A stretch of DNA of 64,000 nucleotides from Eremothecium cymbalariae DBVPG#7215. Taxonomy: Eukaryota > Ascomycota > Saccharomycetes > Saccharomycetales > Saccharomycetaceae. A model generated the notes under the pieces. It did no database searches. It saw nothing but the letters and a program-made list of their open reading frames with translations, and was not told the DNA's origin. How positions within the stretch are numbered: position 1 is the stretch's first letter; each line of letters opens with the position of its first letter. The stretch is from NCBI RefSeq assembly GCF_000235365.1, contig NC_016455.1:806001-870000 (forward strand), written 5' to 3'. This document shows, piece by piece, positions 33,707 to 42,664 of this stretch. A program made the translations under genes and the position numbers.

Positions 33707-35461
33707 CTAGTTTAATAGATATTTACACAGGTCCTGATGCCTGTTGGTGATAACTCCGGCCTTGCGGAACAGCTCAGTAAGCGCCGCATTCAGTCTATCA
33801 TGACCCTTGACATGTAATTTGTGGCGCTTCAGCCACAAGAGATACCCCTTGTCTAACAGTGTGCTTATAATGTGCTGGTCACCATTCTCAACCACAGATT
33901 CTAATAGTGCTGTCCAGACCTCCGGGTCGGCACAGTGAGTTGGAGAGGAACGATTGAAAATTAAGCTTAGCAGTTTCTTCCAGTCTTTATTCTTTGAAAA
34001 GATTTCAATGCACAGGAGTATCACATTGCGGGTATCAGATCCTGAATTTACAATAAAATTAATAAACTCATAGGAGACATATGGCTTTGCTTGTGAATTA
34101 TCCATGCTTTGCAATATACGCAATAAAACCCCCTCGTCAGTAAAGATATCAGCATTATTATGCCGATAATGGTTCAGCAATACTACAACCATTTCATTGG
34201 GCACGAAATGCATGTTTTTGAAACTTTTAGAGACGTCAATTTGTGCGTTTATAACATCTAACATCGAAAGAAGCTCTTCTCGAGTTAGCACGCCATTCAT
34301 TGACTGCTTCAAAGAAAAATGTTTTAATAGATCATCAACACTGCGCCGTAACTCTGAAAAAGGTTCGCACAGTGAACTCACACCATTATCTAGGGCTGTA
34401 TAGCACTTATTAAGCTTATTCAAAAAGAGCATTTCGTAAAATTCCCATCTCAACTGCCAATGAGTCTCTGTTAAATCAACAAAGGGCCAACGCGATTCAA
34501 ATATCTCGATCCATTTTGTTGTATTAATAGCAGTGTTTTGGGATAAATCCCCCAATGCCTTCACGACATCTCGGAGCTCACCTCCAGCCTCGTTAGCCGC
34601 ATCATAATCCTGCACAGATAAAGTATCATATAATAAACTAGAACCGGGACTGGCAGAAGCACTGGTTGAATAATACCTTCTAGAATTCTTCAATGCCAAT
34701 CTCTTCAGCCCAGCAAGTACGTTATCGTCATCAGAATCAAAGGAAATAGTGTCATCACTAGTTTTCGGCGTTTTTATGTAAAGTTGTTTTTCCTCCTGTG
34801 TGCAATATAGCTCCTCGAGATTCAATTCCTCCCGTCGCCCCGTCGTCAGTATATGGACATATATGCCGCCCTCACTATCCCTCACTTTACAATCTACCAA
34901 ATACCAGTCACTATCAGTACCATTCATAACACTAGCAGTGGATAGGGTCCCCCGCCTTTGAATACGCCTATACCTCTTTCTCATTTCTTGTGCTGAGATC
35001 CCACCCTCCTTCGTTGGCAAGACATCATATTCCGTTTTCACAAACTTCATCAACTCAACCACACTACGTGCACCATGCCTATTCGATTTAGCCGAACATA
35101 TAATAATATAACCTGATTTAACACTAGGCCTATGTGATTCCGAAGTCTTGAAACACACAATGTCTGTCATACCCAGTTTATCCCGAAGATACGCCGTTAT
35201 GCTGGTAATAGTCGTTGGTACGGCGGTCTTCGGTAGCTGCACCTGACCAATAAATGGAGATGAAGTATCAATTCTGGATTCGTTGGAGGTCTGTTGCAAA
35301 TACCACGGTTTGGGAGCCGAGGATTTGGGCGGATCAGCAGCATCATCGCCGTTTTTTGTAGAATAAAATGATATTCTGATGCTGGAACGAAAGGAAACGG
35401 CGGTAGCACATAAAAACAACCTCCTAGAAGGCAGTATATAACCACGAGTAAGCCTTAGCAT
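33707..35461 (-). CDS. ATP25: Mitochondrial Atp25 (RsfS/Iojap domain plus M domain)
   Basis: 584 residues from the ATG at 35461, near the 612 of S. cerevisiae. The open frame reaches 35617 but starts there with TTG. The N-terminus (MLRLTRGYILPSRRLFLCATA) is a strong mitochondrial presequence. The RsfS/Iojap-like domain spans roughly residues 80-220 (AYLRDKLGMTDIVCFKTS, SVVELMKFVKTEY, DWYLVDCKVRDSEGGIYVHILT, REELNLEELY). The remaining part is the M domain, helical and poorly conserved. In S. cerevisiae the precursor is split; the C-terminal part stabilises OLI1 (ATP9) mRNA and the N-terminal part assists Atp9 ring assembly or the mitoribosome. Tail-to-tail with KTI12, with only about 60 bases between stops. 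Confidence 0.93.
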   Translation of the reverse strand: MLRLTRGYILPSRRLFLCATAVSFRSSIRISFYSTKNGDDAADPPKSSAPKPWYLQQTSNESRIDTSSPFIGQVQLPKTAVPTTITSITAYLRDKLGMTDIVCFKTSESHRPSVKSGYIIICSAKSNRHGARSVVELMKFVKTEYDVLPTKEGGISAQEMRKRYRRIQRRGTLSTASVMNGTDSDWYLVDCKVRDSEGGIYVHILTTGRREELNLEELYCTQEEKQLYIKTPKTSDDTISFDSDDDNVLAGLKRLALKNSRRYYSTSASASPGSSLLYDTLSVQDYDAANEAGGELRDVVKALGDLSQNTAINTTKWIEIFESRWPFVDLTETHWQLRWEFYEMLFLNKLNKCYTALDNGVSSLCEPFSELRRSVDDLLKHFSLKQSMNGVLTREELLSMLDVINAQIDVSKSFKNMHFVPNEMVVVLLNHYRHNNADIFTDEGVLLRILQSMDNSQAKPYVSYEFINFIVNSGSDTRNVILLCIEIFSKNKDWKKLLSLIFNRSSPTHCADPEVWTALLESVVENGDQHIISTLLDKGYLLWLKRHKLHVKGHDRLNAALTELFRKAGVITNRHQDLCKYLLN

Positions 35462-35898
35462 GTATGCAGTATAACAAGAAACCGCGTGAAAACGACGTCG
35501 AATATCTAATATTCGAACTAGATTAATACCTGCGATGCATATAAATATATAAATTATGACAATATTTGAATTCGTTATTCCAGAGGATGGAACAATAAAA
35601 AATTGAAAAATTCCCAATAGGATTTATATGGTCGAAAGGTATGGGCGTTGCATAAGAAGCCATAAATAAAAAAAGTAAAACTGAGAAAACTTATAGATGT
35701 AGAAATCTACACAAGAAAGCACACCTCAAGTTGTTTCTAATAATACATATAAACATAAATATAAATCCATGTACCGGTATCATACTTTTCCAAAATATGA
35801 AATCTTACAGTTAAAGGAAGGGAGAGAAGGGCATAATAACAGGTTTTTTATTGATGATTCCTTTTTGCAATTTTTAAGTAAATCAAATAAGTGTTCGT
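35462..35898. promoter_or_regulatory. ATP25 promoter and ABF1 3' region
   Basis: About 440 bases, AT-rich, both neighbours on the minus strand. No gene or specific motif seen. Confidence 0.3.
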
Positions 35899-37232
35899 TT
35901 ACTGTCCCCTCAACTCTGGCTGAATGTTTTCATCTGCAATCTCTTCATCCTTCTTAATTTCGGGGTCGACCTCGACATCGACATTGCCATGTTCTTGAGC
36001 TTCAACTTCCTTCAAATGCGAGGATAGCAACCTTAACTGCTCAGCCATCTCATCGTGCGGAGACATCTCCTTATGGTGGTGGTGATGGTGGTGGTGATGG
36101 CGGTGCACGTCAGCGTCGACGCTGATTTCGTCATCATCAATGTCACCATTTCTGCCGTCATTCTTATGGTGCTCACTCACCAGGGTGCTTCTAGTGCCCA
36201 TCTTCACAGCGTTGGAAATCTTGTTGGACCTTACCTTCTTCTTGGGGTGTTCGTCAGCGTCATCTAGAGGGTGCTTGCTCCCATCCGCGGAAATCGCCGC
36301 GGCGGCAACCGCTGCCGCTGTGTCATTAACGTTCCCATGGACATGGTGGTGGACGTGGTGATGCACATGTTCTGGCACATGCACATCGACATCCTCATCC
36401 TCGTCCCCCGTCATATCATGGGACTGAGAAATAGCATATGGGCCTTGCTTCTTACGCTTGAGTACGAACCTCGCTTTGTATGTTGTGATCCTTCTTGCGA
36501 TCTGCGCAAGAAGCTTCTTGTCGAGTTCCTGATCCGTCAACCCGTACCGCTCCTTGATAATTTCCAAGATCCCAGACTCATCCACATACTGCGAAACGCG
36601 GAACTTGGCAACCGTATTATCATCCTCGTTACACAAAGTTTCCAAAATAGAATCAAACTTCAGGTCGTTCTGCAAGATCTTGGGCACCTTGGTCAAAACA
36701 AACTTGAACAAACTCAAATTGGACTCCAACGGGTGGTTGTGATATGGCTCGATTTTCGTCACCGTAAAAGGCCCTTTCACACTATCCTCATTGTGCTGCG
36801 TACTCGTATTCGCAACCGCCGCCACCGCCGCAGCTATCGCCGCAGTAACATCATCCTCAACATTACCCACACTCCGCTTCTCCTCCTCACTATCACCACC
36901 ACCACCAACAACCCCCCCGCCCCCACAACCCCGTTACTCCCGCCGACTCCTCCCCCGCCCCCCCCAAGCTCCTTCTCCCCACTAACACCCCCCGGCGACC
37001 CTGACCCGCCACTATACGACAACAACACCTTGAACGGACAGCTCTTCAAATGACATGCAAACGTAAAGTGCTTGTTCCTATGAGAATTCTTCAAAATAAT
37101 AGGACATCTCGCCTGAAACTCATAATCATTCACCACATCGTACCAAGATTCCAAAGTGGGAAAAGACTTCCTCTCCTCCGTCGACGCTAGCTCCTTATTT
37201 ATGATCGGATGTTTATACTCATACAACGACAT
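35899..37232 (-). CDS. ABF1: General regulatory factor Abf1, reading frame broken in G-rich linker
   Basis: Two overlapping minus-strand frames together make one Abf1. The first (ATG 37232, stop at 36834) carries the N-terminal DNA-binding part: YEYKHPIINKEL and the C-H-C-C zinc finger with C43, H51, C60, C65, spaced exactly as in S. cerevisiae. The second frame (to 35899) carries the second DNA-binding part (GPFTVTKIEPYHNHPLESNL, LARIT-type IARRITTYKARFVLKRKK), histidine-rich tracts, and the conserved C-terminus AEQLRLLSSHLKEVE and DENIQPELRGQ. The second frame has no ATG; upstream it stays open only to a TAA at 36934-36936. The frame change must fall between 36834 and 36933, where G-runs (e.g. 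G7, plus-strand C7 at 36912-36918) dominate; one missing base would repair it. Repaired length is about 444 residues. Abf1 binds promoters, origins and silencers. Confidence 0.88.
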
Positions 37233-37691
37233 CCTAATTCTATATCTTCAATTCGTGGATATTGATATCTTGCTCGTCTGTTTTTCTTCGTGATCAGTTA
37301 TCTCCCACACACTTCCCTTCCTGCTCTCCTGACTTGTTTTGGATGGCTGCGACTATTGATGTTGTTTATCACGAAGTCGCGGAACGTCCTTTCGTTGAAG
37401 ATGTTCAAAACTTTCATTGATTTGAGTTTTTGGAGGGGCGTTTCCGTCACCGCGATGCTGCGTTCTGATTGGCCGATGCCGGGTGCTCAGGGAGGGTAAC
37501 CTCTTGCACGTGATAATCACGTGCAAGAGGTTACCCTCCCTTGGTGAACTGTGATGAACCCGTGCACCGCAGCCAGCGTGGTAAGCGGCGCCCTTCGTGT
37601 TGGGGATCTTCTGCCGTTATATGGCCAGCAGCAGAGGCTCTTCTCTGGGAGCTTGGTTGCGAGGCCACGGCAGGAGATATATACCACGGTC
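37233..37691. promoter_or_regulatory. Divergent ABF1-RAD27 promoter region
   Basis: About 460 bases between the two start codons. It holds the 53-bp palindrome at 37489-37541 and, at 37467-37471, an ATTGG (reverse CCAAT) site. The last 141 bases before the RAD27 ATG form an open frame continuous with RAD27. Confidence 0.6.
37489..37541. repeat. Perfect 53-bp palindrome with two CACGTG sites
   Basis: Two 26-base arms (37489-37514 and 37516-37541) are exact reverse complements around a single A at 37515. Each arm holds CACGTG, at 37507-37512 and 37518-37523; both sites read ATCACGTG when viewed inward-out, matching the CDEI/Cbf1 consensus RTCACRTG. Symmetry stops abruptly after base 26 of each arm. 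As DNA it could form a cruciform; as RNA a long hairpin. Confidence 0.97.
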
Positions 37692-38846
37692 ATGGGAATC
37701 AAGGGTCTGAACCGTATCATCCAGGACAATGTGCCCCAGGCAATTCGTTCCAGGGAGATGAGGCAGTTTTTTGGACGCAAGGTTGCCATTGACGCGTCGA
37801 TGTCGTTGTACCAGTTTCTGATAGCTGTGCGGCAGCAAGACGGTGTGCAGCTTGCGTCTGCCGATGGAGAGACGACGTCGCATCTGATGGGGGTGTTCTA
37901 TCGAACACTGCGGATGGTTGACAATGGGCTTAAGCCGTGCTATGTGTTTGATGGGCGGCCGCCTGAGTTGAAGTCGCATGAGCTGGATAAGCGGTCGGAA
38001 CGGCGCAAGGAGACGGAGCGCAAGCTGGAGGAGTTGACCGAGCAGGCGGAGATTCTCAAGCACGAGCGACGGTTAGTCAAGGTGGAGAAATGGCATAACG
38101 AGGAGGCGAAGAAGTTGTTGGGGTTGATGGGGATTCCGTATGTGGATGCTCCGTCTGAGGCCGAAGCTCAGTGTGCGGAGTTGGCCAAGAAGGGTAAGGT
38201 GTTTGCGGCGGCGAGCGAGGATATGGATACGCTGTGCTACCGTACTCCGTATCTGTTGCGGCACCTGACGTTTAGTGAGGCGAGAAAGGAGCCGATCCAT
38301 GAGATTGACACGGAGCTGGTGCTTCAAGGCCTCGATTTGACGTTGGAACAGTTTGTCGATCTGGGGATTATGCTGGGTTGTGACTACTGCGAAAGTATTA
38401 AAGGCATTGGCCCAGTTACCGCGCTGAAGCTTATTAAGGAGCATGGGTCCTTGGAGAAAATCATAGAGTACATTGAATCCGGAGCAGCCAATGCCAAATG
38501 GAAGGTGCCTGAGAATTGGGCATATCAGGATGCCCGGGAGCTTTTTTTGACACCAGACGTGGTGGACGCAGATGAGCTCACCTTGAAATGGGAAGACCCC
38601 AAGGAGGACGAATTGATAGAATATATGTGCAAGGAAAAGGGGTTCAATGAAGATAGAATCCGTTCAGGAATACAAAAGTTACGTAAGGGCTTGAAATCAG
38701 GTGTTCAAGGGAGGTTAGATTCTTTCTTTAAAGTGAAACCCAAAAGCAAGGAAGAGCTGGCCCGGGCATCAGCGAAAAGGGCCAAAGATTCATCAAAAAA
38801 GACAAAAACCTCCGAAAGGAAAGGGAAAATAACTAAGAGAAGATAA
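37692..38846 (+). CDS. RAD27: Flap endonuclease FEN1 / Rad27
   Basis: 384 residues from MGIKGLN at 37692 (S. cerevisiae 382). Removes 5' flaps in Okazaki-fragment maturation and long-patch base-excision repair. N-terminal XPG domain: [26 protein letters not shown] with D34, [14 protein letters not shown] with D87. Internal XPG domain: [22 protein letters not shown] and [10 protein letters not shown]. Helix-hairpin-helix region: [25 protein letters not shown]. The PCNA-binding PIP box QGRLDSFF is near residue 338, followed by a lysine-rich tail. This start is preferred because FEN1 activity needs the free MGI N-terminus, but the same frame is open with an ATG at 37551 (47 extra residues). Confidence 0.96.
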   Translation: MGIKGLNRIIQDNVPQAIRSREMRQFFGRKVAIDASMSLYQFLIAVRQQDGVQLASADGETTSHLMGVFYRTLRMVDNGLKPCYVFDGRPPELKSHELDKRSERRKETERKLEELTEQAEILKHERRLVKVEKWHNEEAKKLLGLMGIPYVDAPSEAEAQCAELAKKGKVFAAASEDMDTLCYRTPYLLRHLTFSEARKEPIHEIDTELVLQGLDLTLEQFVDLGIMLGCDYCESIKGIGPVTALKLIKEHGSLEKIIEYIESGAANAKWKVPENWAYQDARELFLTPDVVDADELTLKWEDPKEDELIEYMCKEKGFNEDRIRSGIQKLRKGLKSGVQGRLDSFFKVKPKSKEELARASAKRAKDSSKKTKTSERKGKITKRR

Positions 38847-39010
38847 GTTTAATACTCCAAGGCTGGAAATAGTGATCCATATCCCTTTTACAGGGATCAT
38901 TATGTCAAGTAAATAATTCTAAAAGAATGATGGGGGTGATGGAATAACTTTTTTTTGTTTTTGTCTTCTGTTTATAATAACTCATTTGTGATATAAAAAT
39001 AACCGATATA

Positions 39011-40315
39011 CTAAAATAACCTCTTATAACCCTCTGCTGGTGCTACTGAAGGGTTTACCCATGAATATGCTTCCACAGATCTTTCAATAATCCACATAAG
39101 CTTATCAACCTTAACCAAAGAGTGTGATGGTTGACCTGTGACACCTATTCTGTAAGATAACATTTGGTCATAGAGTGCAGCTTTCAATCTTAACGTTTTT
39201 CTTTTTATCTTAATTTTGGTCTTCTTCCGGCTCACAGAACTAGCTTCCATTGGCACCTCCTCTTCCCCACTACTGTTGCCCTCCAGGAATCCTGGAGTAT
39301 TTTTATTCAACTTTCGGGAGGCATATACTGTTATAAAAATGGCACCTTTATAACGTGATCTCATTCTGGATTGGTATCGCTTCTTTGGATCATTGGCCAC
39401 TTCTGCGCTAAGAAGTTCATCGTTCGCCCAGATATTTTCATCAATGTCGCCAAAGATAAACTCCAACAATAATGCGAGTTCATATGTGGCAACTAAATGT
39501 ATCCACCCTATCGAAATCTTCGCAGCTGGATCATCATGCTCACATTTTCTAGATATAATAGAAAAGTGGAAAACGTCACTCTTATCTTCTACCTGATCAG
39601 GGTTAATTCCAAACATTAAAGATATACGATTATCATATTGCCATCTCCTGAGGGCAATGATAGTTCTAAAATCTTTGACACCCGGCTCTAAAGACTTGGC
39701 CTTGGCATCCAAAAACGGCCCCAAGTCGTCAATAGACTTGTTTTCAAAAATCACTTCAGCTTGCCTGACGTCTTTCAAAATCTGATGAAAGTCCCCCTTC
39801 TGTGGAGAACGCAGGCTTTTCTTATCACTGCTCCTGAGCACTTCAGTATCGTAGTACCGTATCATGGTGTTCCTTAAAAACCCCCCACTGAAGCAAATTT
39901 CTTCAGGAAGTTTAATATTCTTTCTTTGCTTCTTCTCGGTGGTATGGTCCTCTTCTTCTTTTATTGTGTAGCGAAATCCTCTATTGACTGACACAACCGG
40001 AGAAACACATTCCTGAAACTTAGCTAGTTTGGGAGAGGTGAAGCTAAATGAAGTATCCAGTGACTTAGTCAACGAAGGTGTCTGCAGCGTGTCTGCCGAT
40101 ATCACATTGGGACTAGTGTCACACAAGAGAAAGGAGATGCGCGGAATCCTCGACGCCGTATCAATAGGAGAAGCATCAAAGTTATTTAAAGTACTCAATA
40201 TTTTTTTGTCTTCCTCAGTGTTATCCGAACTTGAAGCTTCCCCTGAGACCTTGGAGTGCCCAATATTCCTAGCGTAATTAGGAACTTTATTATCTGACTT
40301 ATTTGATATGATCAT
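39011..40315 (-). CDS. Uncharacterised 434-aa protein
   Basis: A well-formed gene between RAD27 and APN1 that I cannot assign. Start at the ATG at 40315; the open frame to 40351 begins with GTG. The first ~150 residues are serine/threonine-rich and probably disordered, with several SP/TP sites (TSPN, TPSL, TSPK, VSPVV). From about residue 150 to the end the protein looks folded: KDFRTIIALRRWQYDNRISL, SIGWIHLVATYELALLLEFIFG, a lysine-rich stretch (SRKKTKIKIKRKTLRLK) and a C-terminus with LYDQMLSYRIGVTGQPSHSL. No signal peptide, no clear transmembrane segment and no catalytic motif that I recognise. S. cerevisiae has no gene between its RAD27 and APN1, so this is an ancestral gene lost there, a relocated one, or a lineage-specific one. 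Convergent with RAD27, divergent from APN1. Confidence 0.8.
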   Translation of the reverse strand: MIISNKSDNKVPNYARNIGHSKVSGEASSSDNTEEDKKILSTLNNFDASPIDTASRIPRISFLLCDTSPNVISADTLQTPSLTKSLDTSFSFTSPKLAKFQECVSPVVSVNRGFRYTIKEEEDHTTEKKQRKNIKLPEEICFSGGFLRNTMIRYYDTEVLRSSDKKSLRSPQKGDFHQILKDVRQAEVIFENKSIDDLGPFLDAKAKSLEPGVKDFRTIIALRRWQYDNRISLMFGINPDQVEDKSDVFHFSIISRKCEHDDPAAKISIGWIHLVATYELALLLEFIFGDIDENIWANDELLSAEVANDPKKRYQSRMRSRYKGAIFITVYASRKLNKNTPGFLEGNSSGEEEVPMEASSVSRKKTKIKIKRKTLRLKAALYDQMLSYRIGVTGQPSHSLVKVDKLMWIIERSVEAYSWVNPSVAPAEGYKRLF

Positions 40316-40832
40316 AACTGTAGCCTGTATCTTAAAAAGAAGGATGGGCACAATACTTTAGAACTAGTACACTAAAGATATCGATAATCTTTAAAATTTA
40401 TGGCTTAATATAATCTTTTGTGGGATTAAATTTTGTCACATTTTATTTGGTGTCAGCGTCAATGCAAGGGGAGGGGCAGACGGCAGGCTGAGTATTTCGG
40501 TCGCAGCTGCTTGCGTAATCTTACATACTACATGACTGTGCATTACCCTGATGTTCTTAACACAGATACCAAAAGAATACAACTACAAGATACCTTTGGT
40601 AGTTTCAAACTATATATATCAACCAAATCCAGTGTAATCTATTTTATTATGCCCAATCTCTATCTTTCTTACGGTCAGAGTTGATTATTCAGCTTGCAAT
40701 TTTCCAGTGGCGAACGGTTTTTAGAGATTTTTTTTGTTACGCCCTTTGCGTTTTAATAATATAAACGATTTGTATTATTAGAACAAAATCACAGTGTAGT
40801 ACAAAAGTAGATACTAGGTAGAATAGCTGAAA
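40316..40832. promoter_or_regulatory. Divergent promoter region: unknown ORF / APN1
   Basis: About 520 bases. Short frame at 40433-40684 has no recognisable product. AT-rich proximal to APN1. No specific site identified. Confidence 0.3.
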
Positions 40833-41912
40833 ATGTCCTTTGTGAAGTCCACCACGTCAAAGTATAAGTTTGGGGCACATGTTAGTGCAGCTGGGGGGAT
40901 TTCGAATAGTGTATCGAACGCATTTAATATTGGATGTAATTCATTTGCTATGTTTCTTAAATCCCCTAGACAATGGAACTCCAAACCATACACCAAGGAG
41001 GAAATACAGAAGTTTAAGGATAACTGTGACAAGTTAGGATATAATGCAAAAACGGATATTTTGCCGCATGGCTCGTACTTTATTAATTTGGCCAACCCGG
41101 ACCACGAGAAGGCCGAGAAGGCGTATGGGGCGTTTATCGATGACTTACAGCGGTGCGAACAGCTCGGGATTGGTCTGTATAACTTCCACCCTGGTTCTTC
41201 GCTGAAGGGTGATCATCAGAGACAGTTGGATCAGCTTGCCAAGTACATTAACAAGGCAATTGACGAGACCAGTTTTGTCAAGATTGTGTTGGAAAATATG
41301 GCTGGACATGGGAATTTGATTGGTTCGAACTTAAACGACCTGAAGACGGTGATAAGTCTTGTTGAAAAGAAGGGTAGGGTTGGCGTTTGCGTTGATACTT
41401 GCCATACGTTTGCTGCTGGTTATGATATAAGCGATCAGAAGTCTTTTGATAGTTTTTGGAAACAGTTTGATTCAATTGTGGGTATGAAGTATTTGAGTGG
41501 TATCCACCTGAACGATTCGAAAGCTCCACTAGCTGCCAATGCTGATAGACATGAACTGCTTGGAGAAGGTTATTTGGGTTTGGGTGTGTTCCACACCATA
41601 TCTCACACCGATTTCCTAAAGAATATCCCAGTTATCTTAGAGACTCCGCAAAAGGAAGACAAAGGATATGGGGAGGAAATAAAACTACTGGAATGGTTAG
41701 AAACACTAGATGTTGATGTTACCAAGAACGAAGAATACCTATTGAAATCAGAACAGCTGCACAAACGGGGTTTCAAATCTAGACAGGAATTTGCCACAAA
41801 ATTCGAGAAAAAGAGAGCTAAAAGCTCAAAGGATAGCAGCAAAAAGCGTTCAGCTGGCTCAGACGATATAATATCTCAGCTGGCTAATAGGAAATTGCCC
41901 AAGAGAGAATGA
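40833..41912 (+). CDS. APN1: AP endonuclease / 3'-diesterase Apn1 (endonuclease IV family)
   Basis: 359 residues (S. cerevisiae 367). Zinc-dependent TIM-barrel nuclease that cleaves 5' of abasic sites and cleans blocked 3' ends in base-excision repair. Family signatures: FGAHVSAAGGISNSV at the start, FLKSPRQWNSK, LPHGSYFINLANPD, LYNFHPGSS, LENMAGHGNLIG, GVCVDTCHTFAAGYD, IHLNDSKAPLAANADRHELLGEG and PVILETPQKE, together supplying the His/Glu/Asp zinc ligands. The C-terminus (FEKKRAKSSKDSSKKR and onward) is lysine-rich, like the nuclear-localisation tail of yeast Apn1. Start at the first ATG. Confidence 0.97.
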   Translation: MSFVKSTTSKYKFGAHVSAAGGISNSVSNAFNIGCNSFAMFLKSPRQWNSKPYTKEEIQKFKDNCDKLGYNAKTDILPHGSYFINLANPDHEKAEKAYGAFIDDLQRCEQLGIGLYNFHPGSSLKGDHQRQLDQLAKYINKAIDETSFVKIVLENMAGHGNLIGSNLNDLKTVISLVEKKGRVGVCVDTCHTFAAGYDISDQKSFDSFWKQFDSIVGMKYLSGIHLNDSKAPLAANADRHELLGEGYLGLGVFHTISHTDFLKNIPVILETPQKEDKGYGEEIKLLEWLETLDVDVTKNEEYLLKSEQLHKRGFKSRQEFATKFEKKRAKSSKDSSKKRSAGSDDIISQLANRKLPKRE

Positions 41913-42664
41913 GCGCAGCACTCCCTCATGTAATATAGCAAGATATACATGTACACATATATATATCGAATATATATTAGTACGGATACCCCTCCCCGCC
42001 CCTGGTGACTTCAGAGTATTCACACCATTTGAAACAACACTACTACAAGAGCTGTAGCACTTACTACCCACAAAAACCAACTATATATTGATTACTGCGA
42101 TCCATTACAATATGTATTTTCGTCCCTTACAAGGACATAATAAATGGCGCGAACATGCGACTAACTCGATGAGCAACCAAAATACACCAAGCCATCCCGT
42201 TCGAACACGCTCAGAAAACGTAAATCACTGGCATAAACAAAACCCCCAAAGCATCCACGATATTCGAATCATAATATTGACATTATATATGTAACTAAAC
42301 TATTGCTAAACATTAAGAACAGTCTACTTTTGTGATTTGATGCCTTTCACACAAGTGTTCCTTTTTTTCGTGGTTTTCCCAGCTGCGTAATTAATGAATA
42401 ACTCTCTCAACATGATATTTTGCCAAGAACAACGAAAACAAAGGGGGGTTTTATTAGAGGAAGATCAAAGGCGTCTCGATTATTAACTGTAGGGGTTAAT
42501 ATATAAGTCGATCTGAGACTTTTGTCCCGATATAAGTGGTTGTTGGATTGAAAAAGGGAAGAGTTTCGGAGTATTTTGGTTTTAAGAAAGTATAACGGGG
42601 ACTGTTATACGAAAATATTAGATAATAGGAGGTTTTAGGCTTCTTGTGAGGGGGAAGCAGATCA
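41913..42664. promoter_or_regulatory. APN1 3' region and PRR1 promoter
   Basis: About 750 bases between two plus-strand genes. AT tracts near 41950-41980; short frames (41859-42080 minus, 42088-42294 plus) lack recognisable products. The purine-rich stretch near 42430-42660 likely includes the PRR1 leader. Confidence 0.3.

Noticed and set aside
36271..37053. 260-codon plus-strand frame
   Set aside because: Antisense to ABF1; its proline-rich end reflects the G-rich linker on the coding strand.
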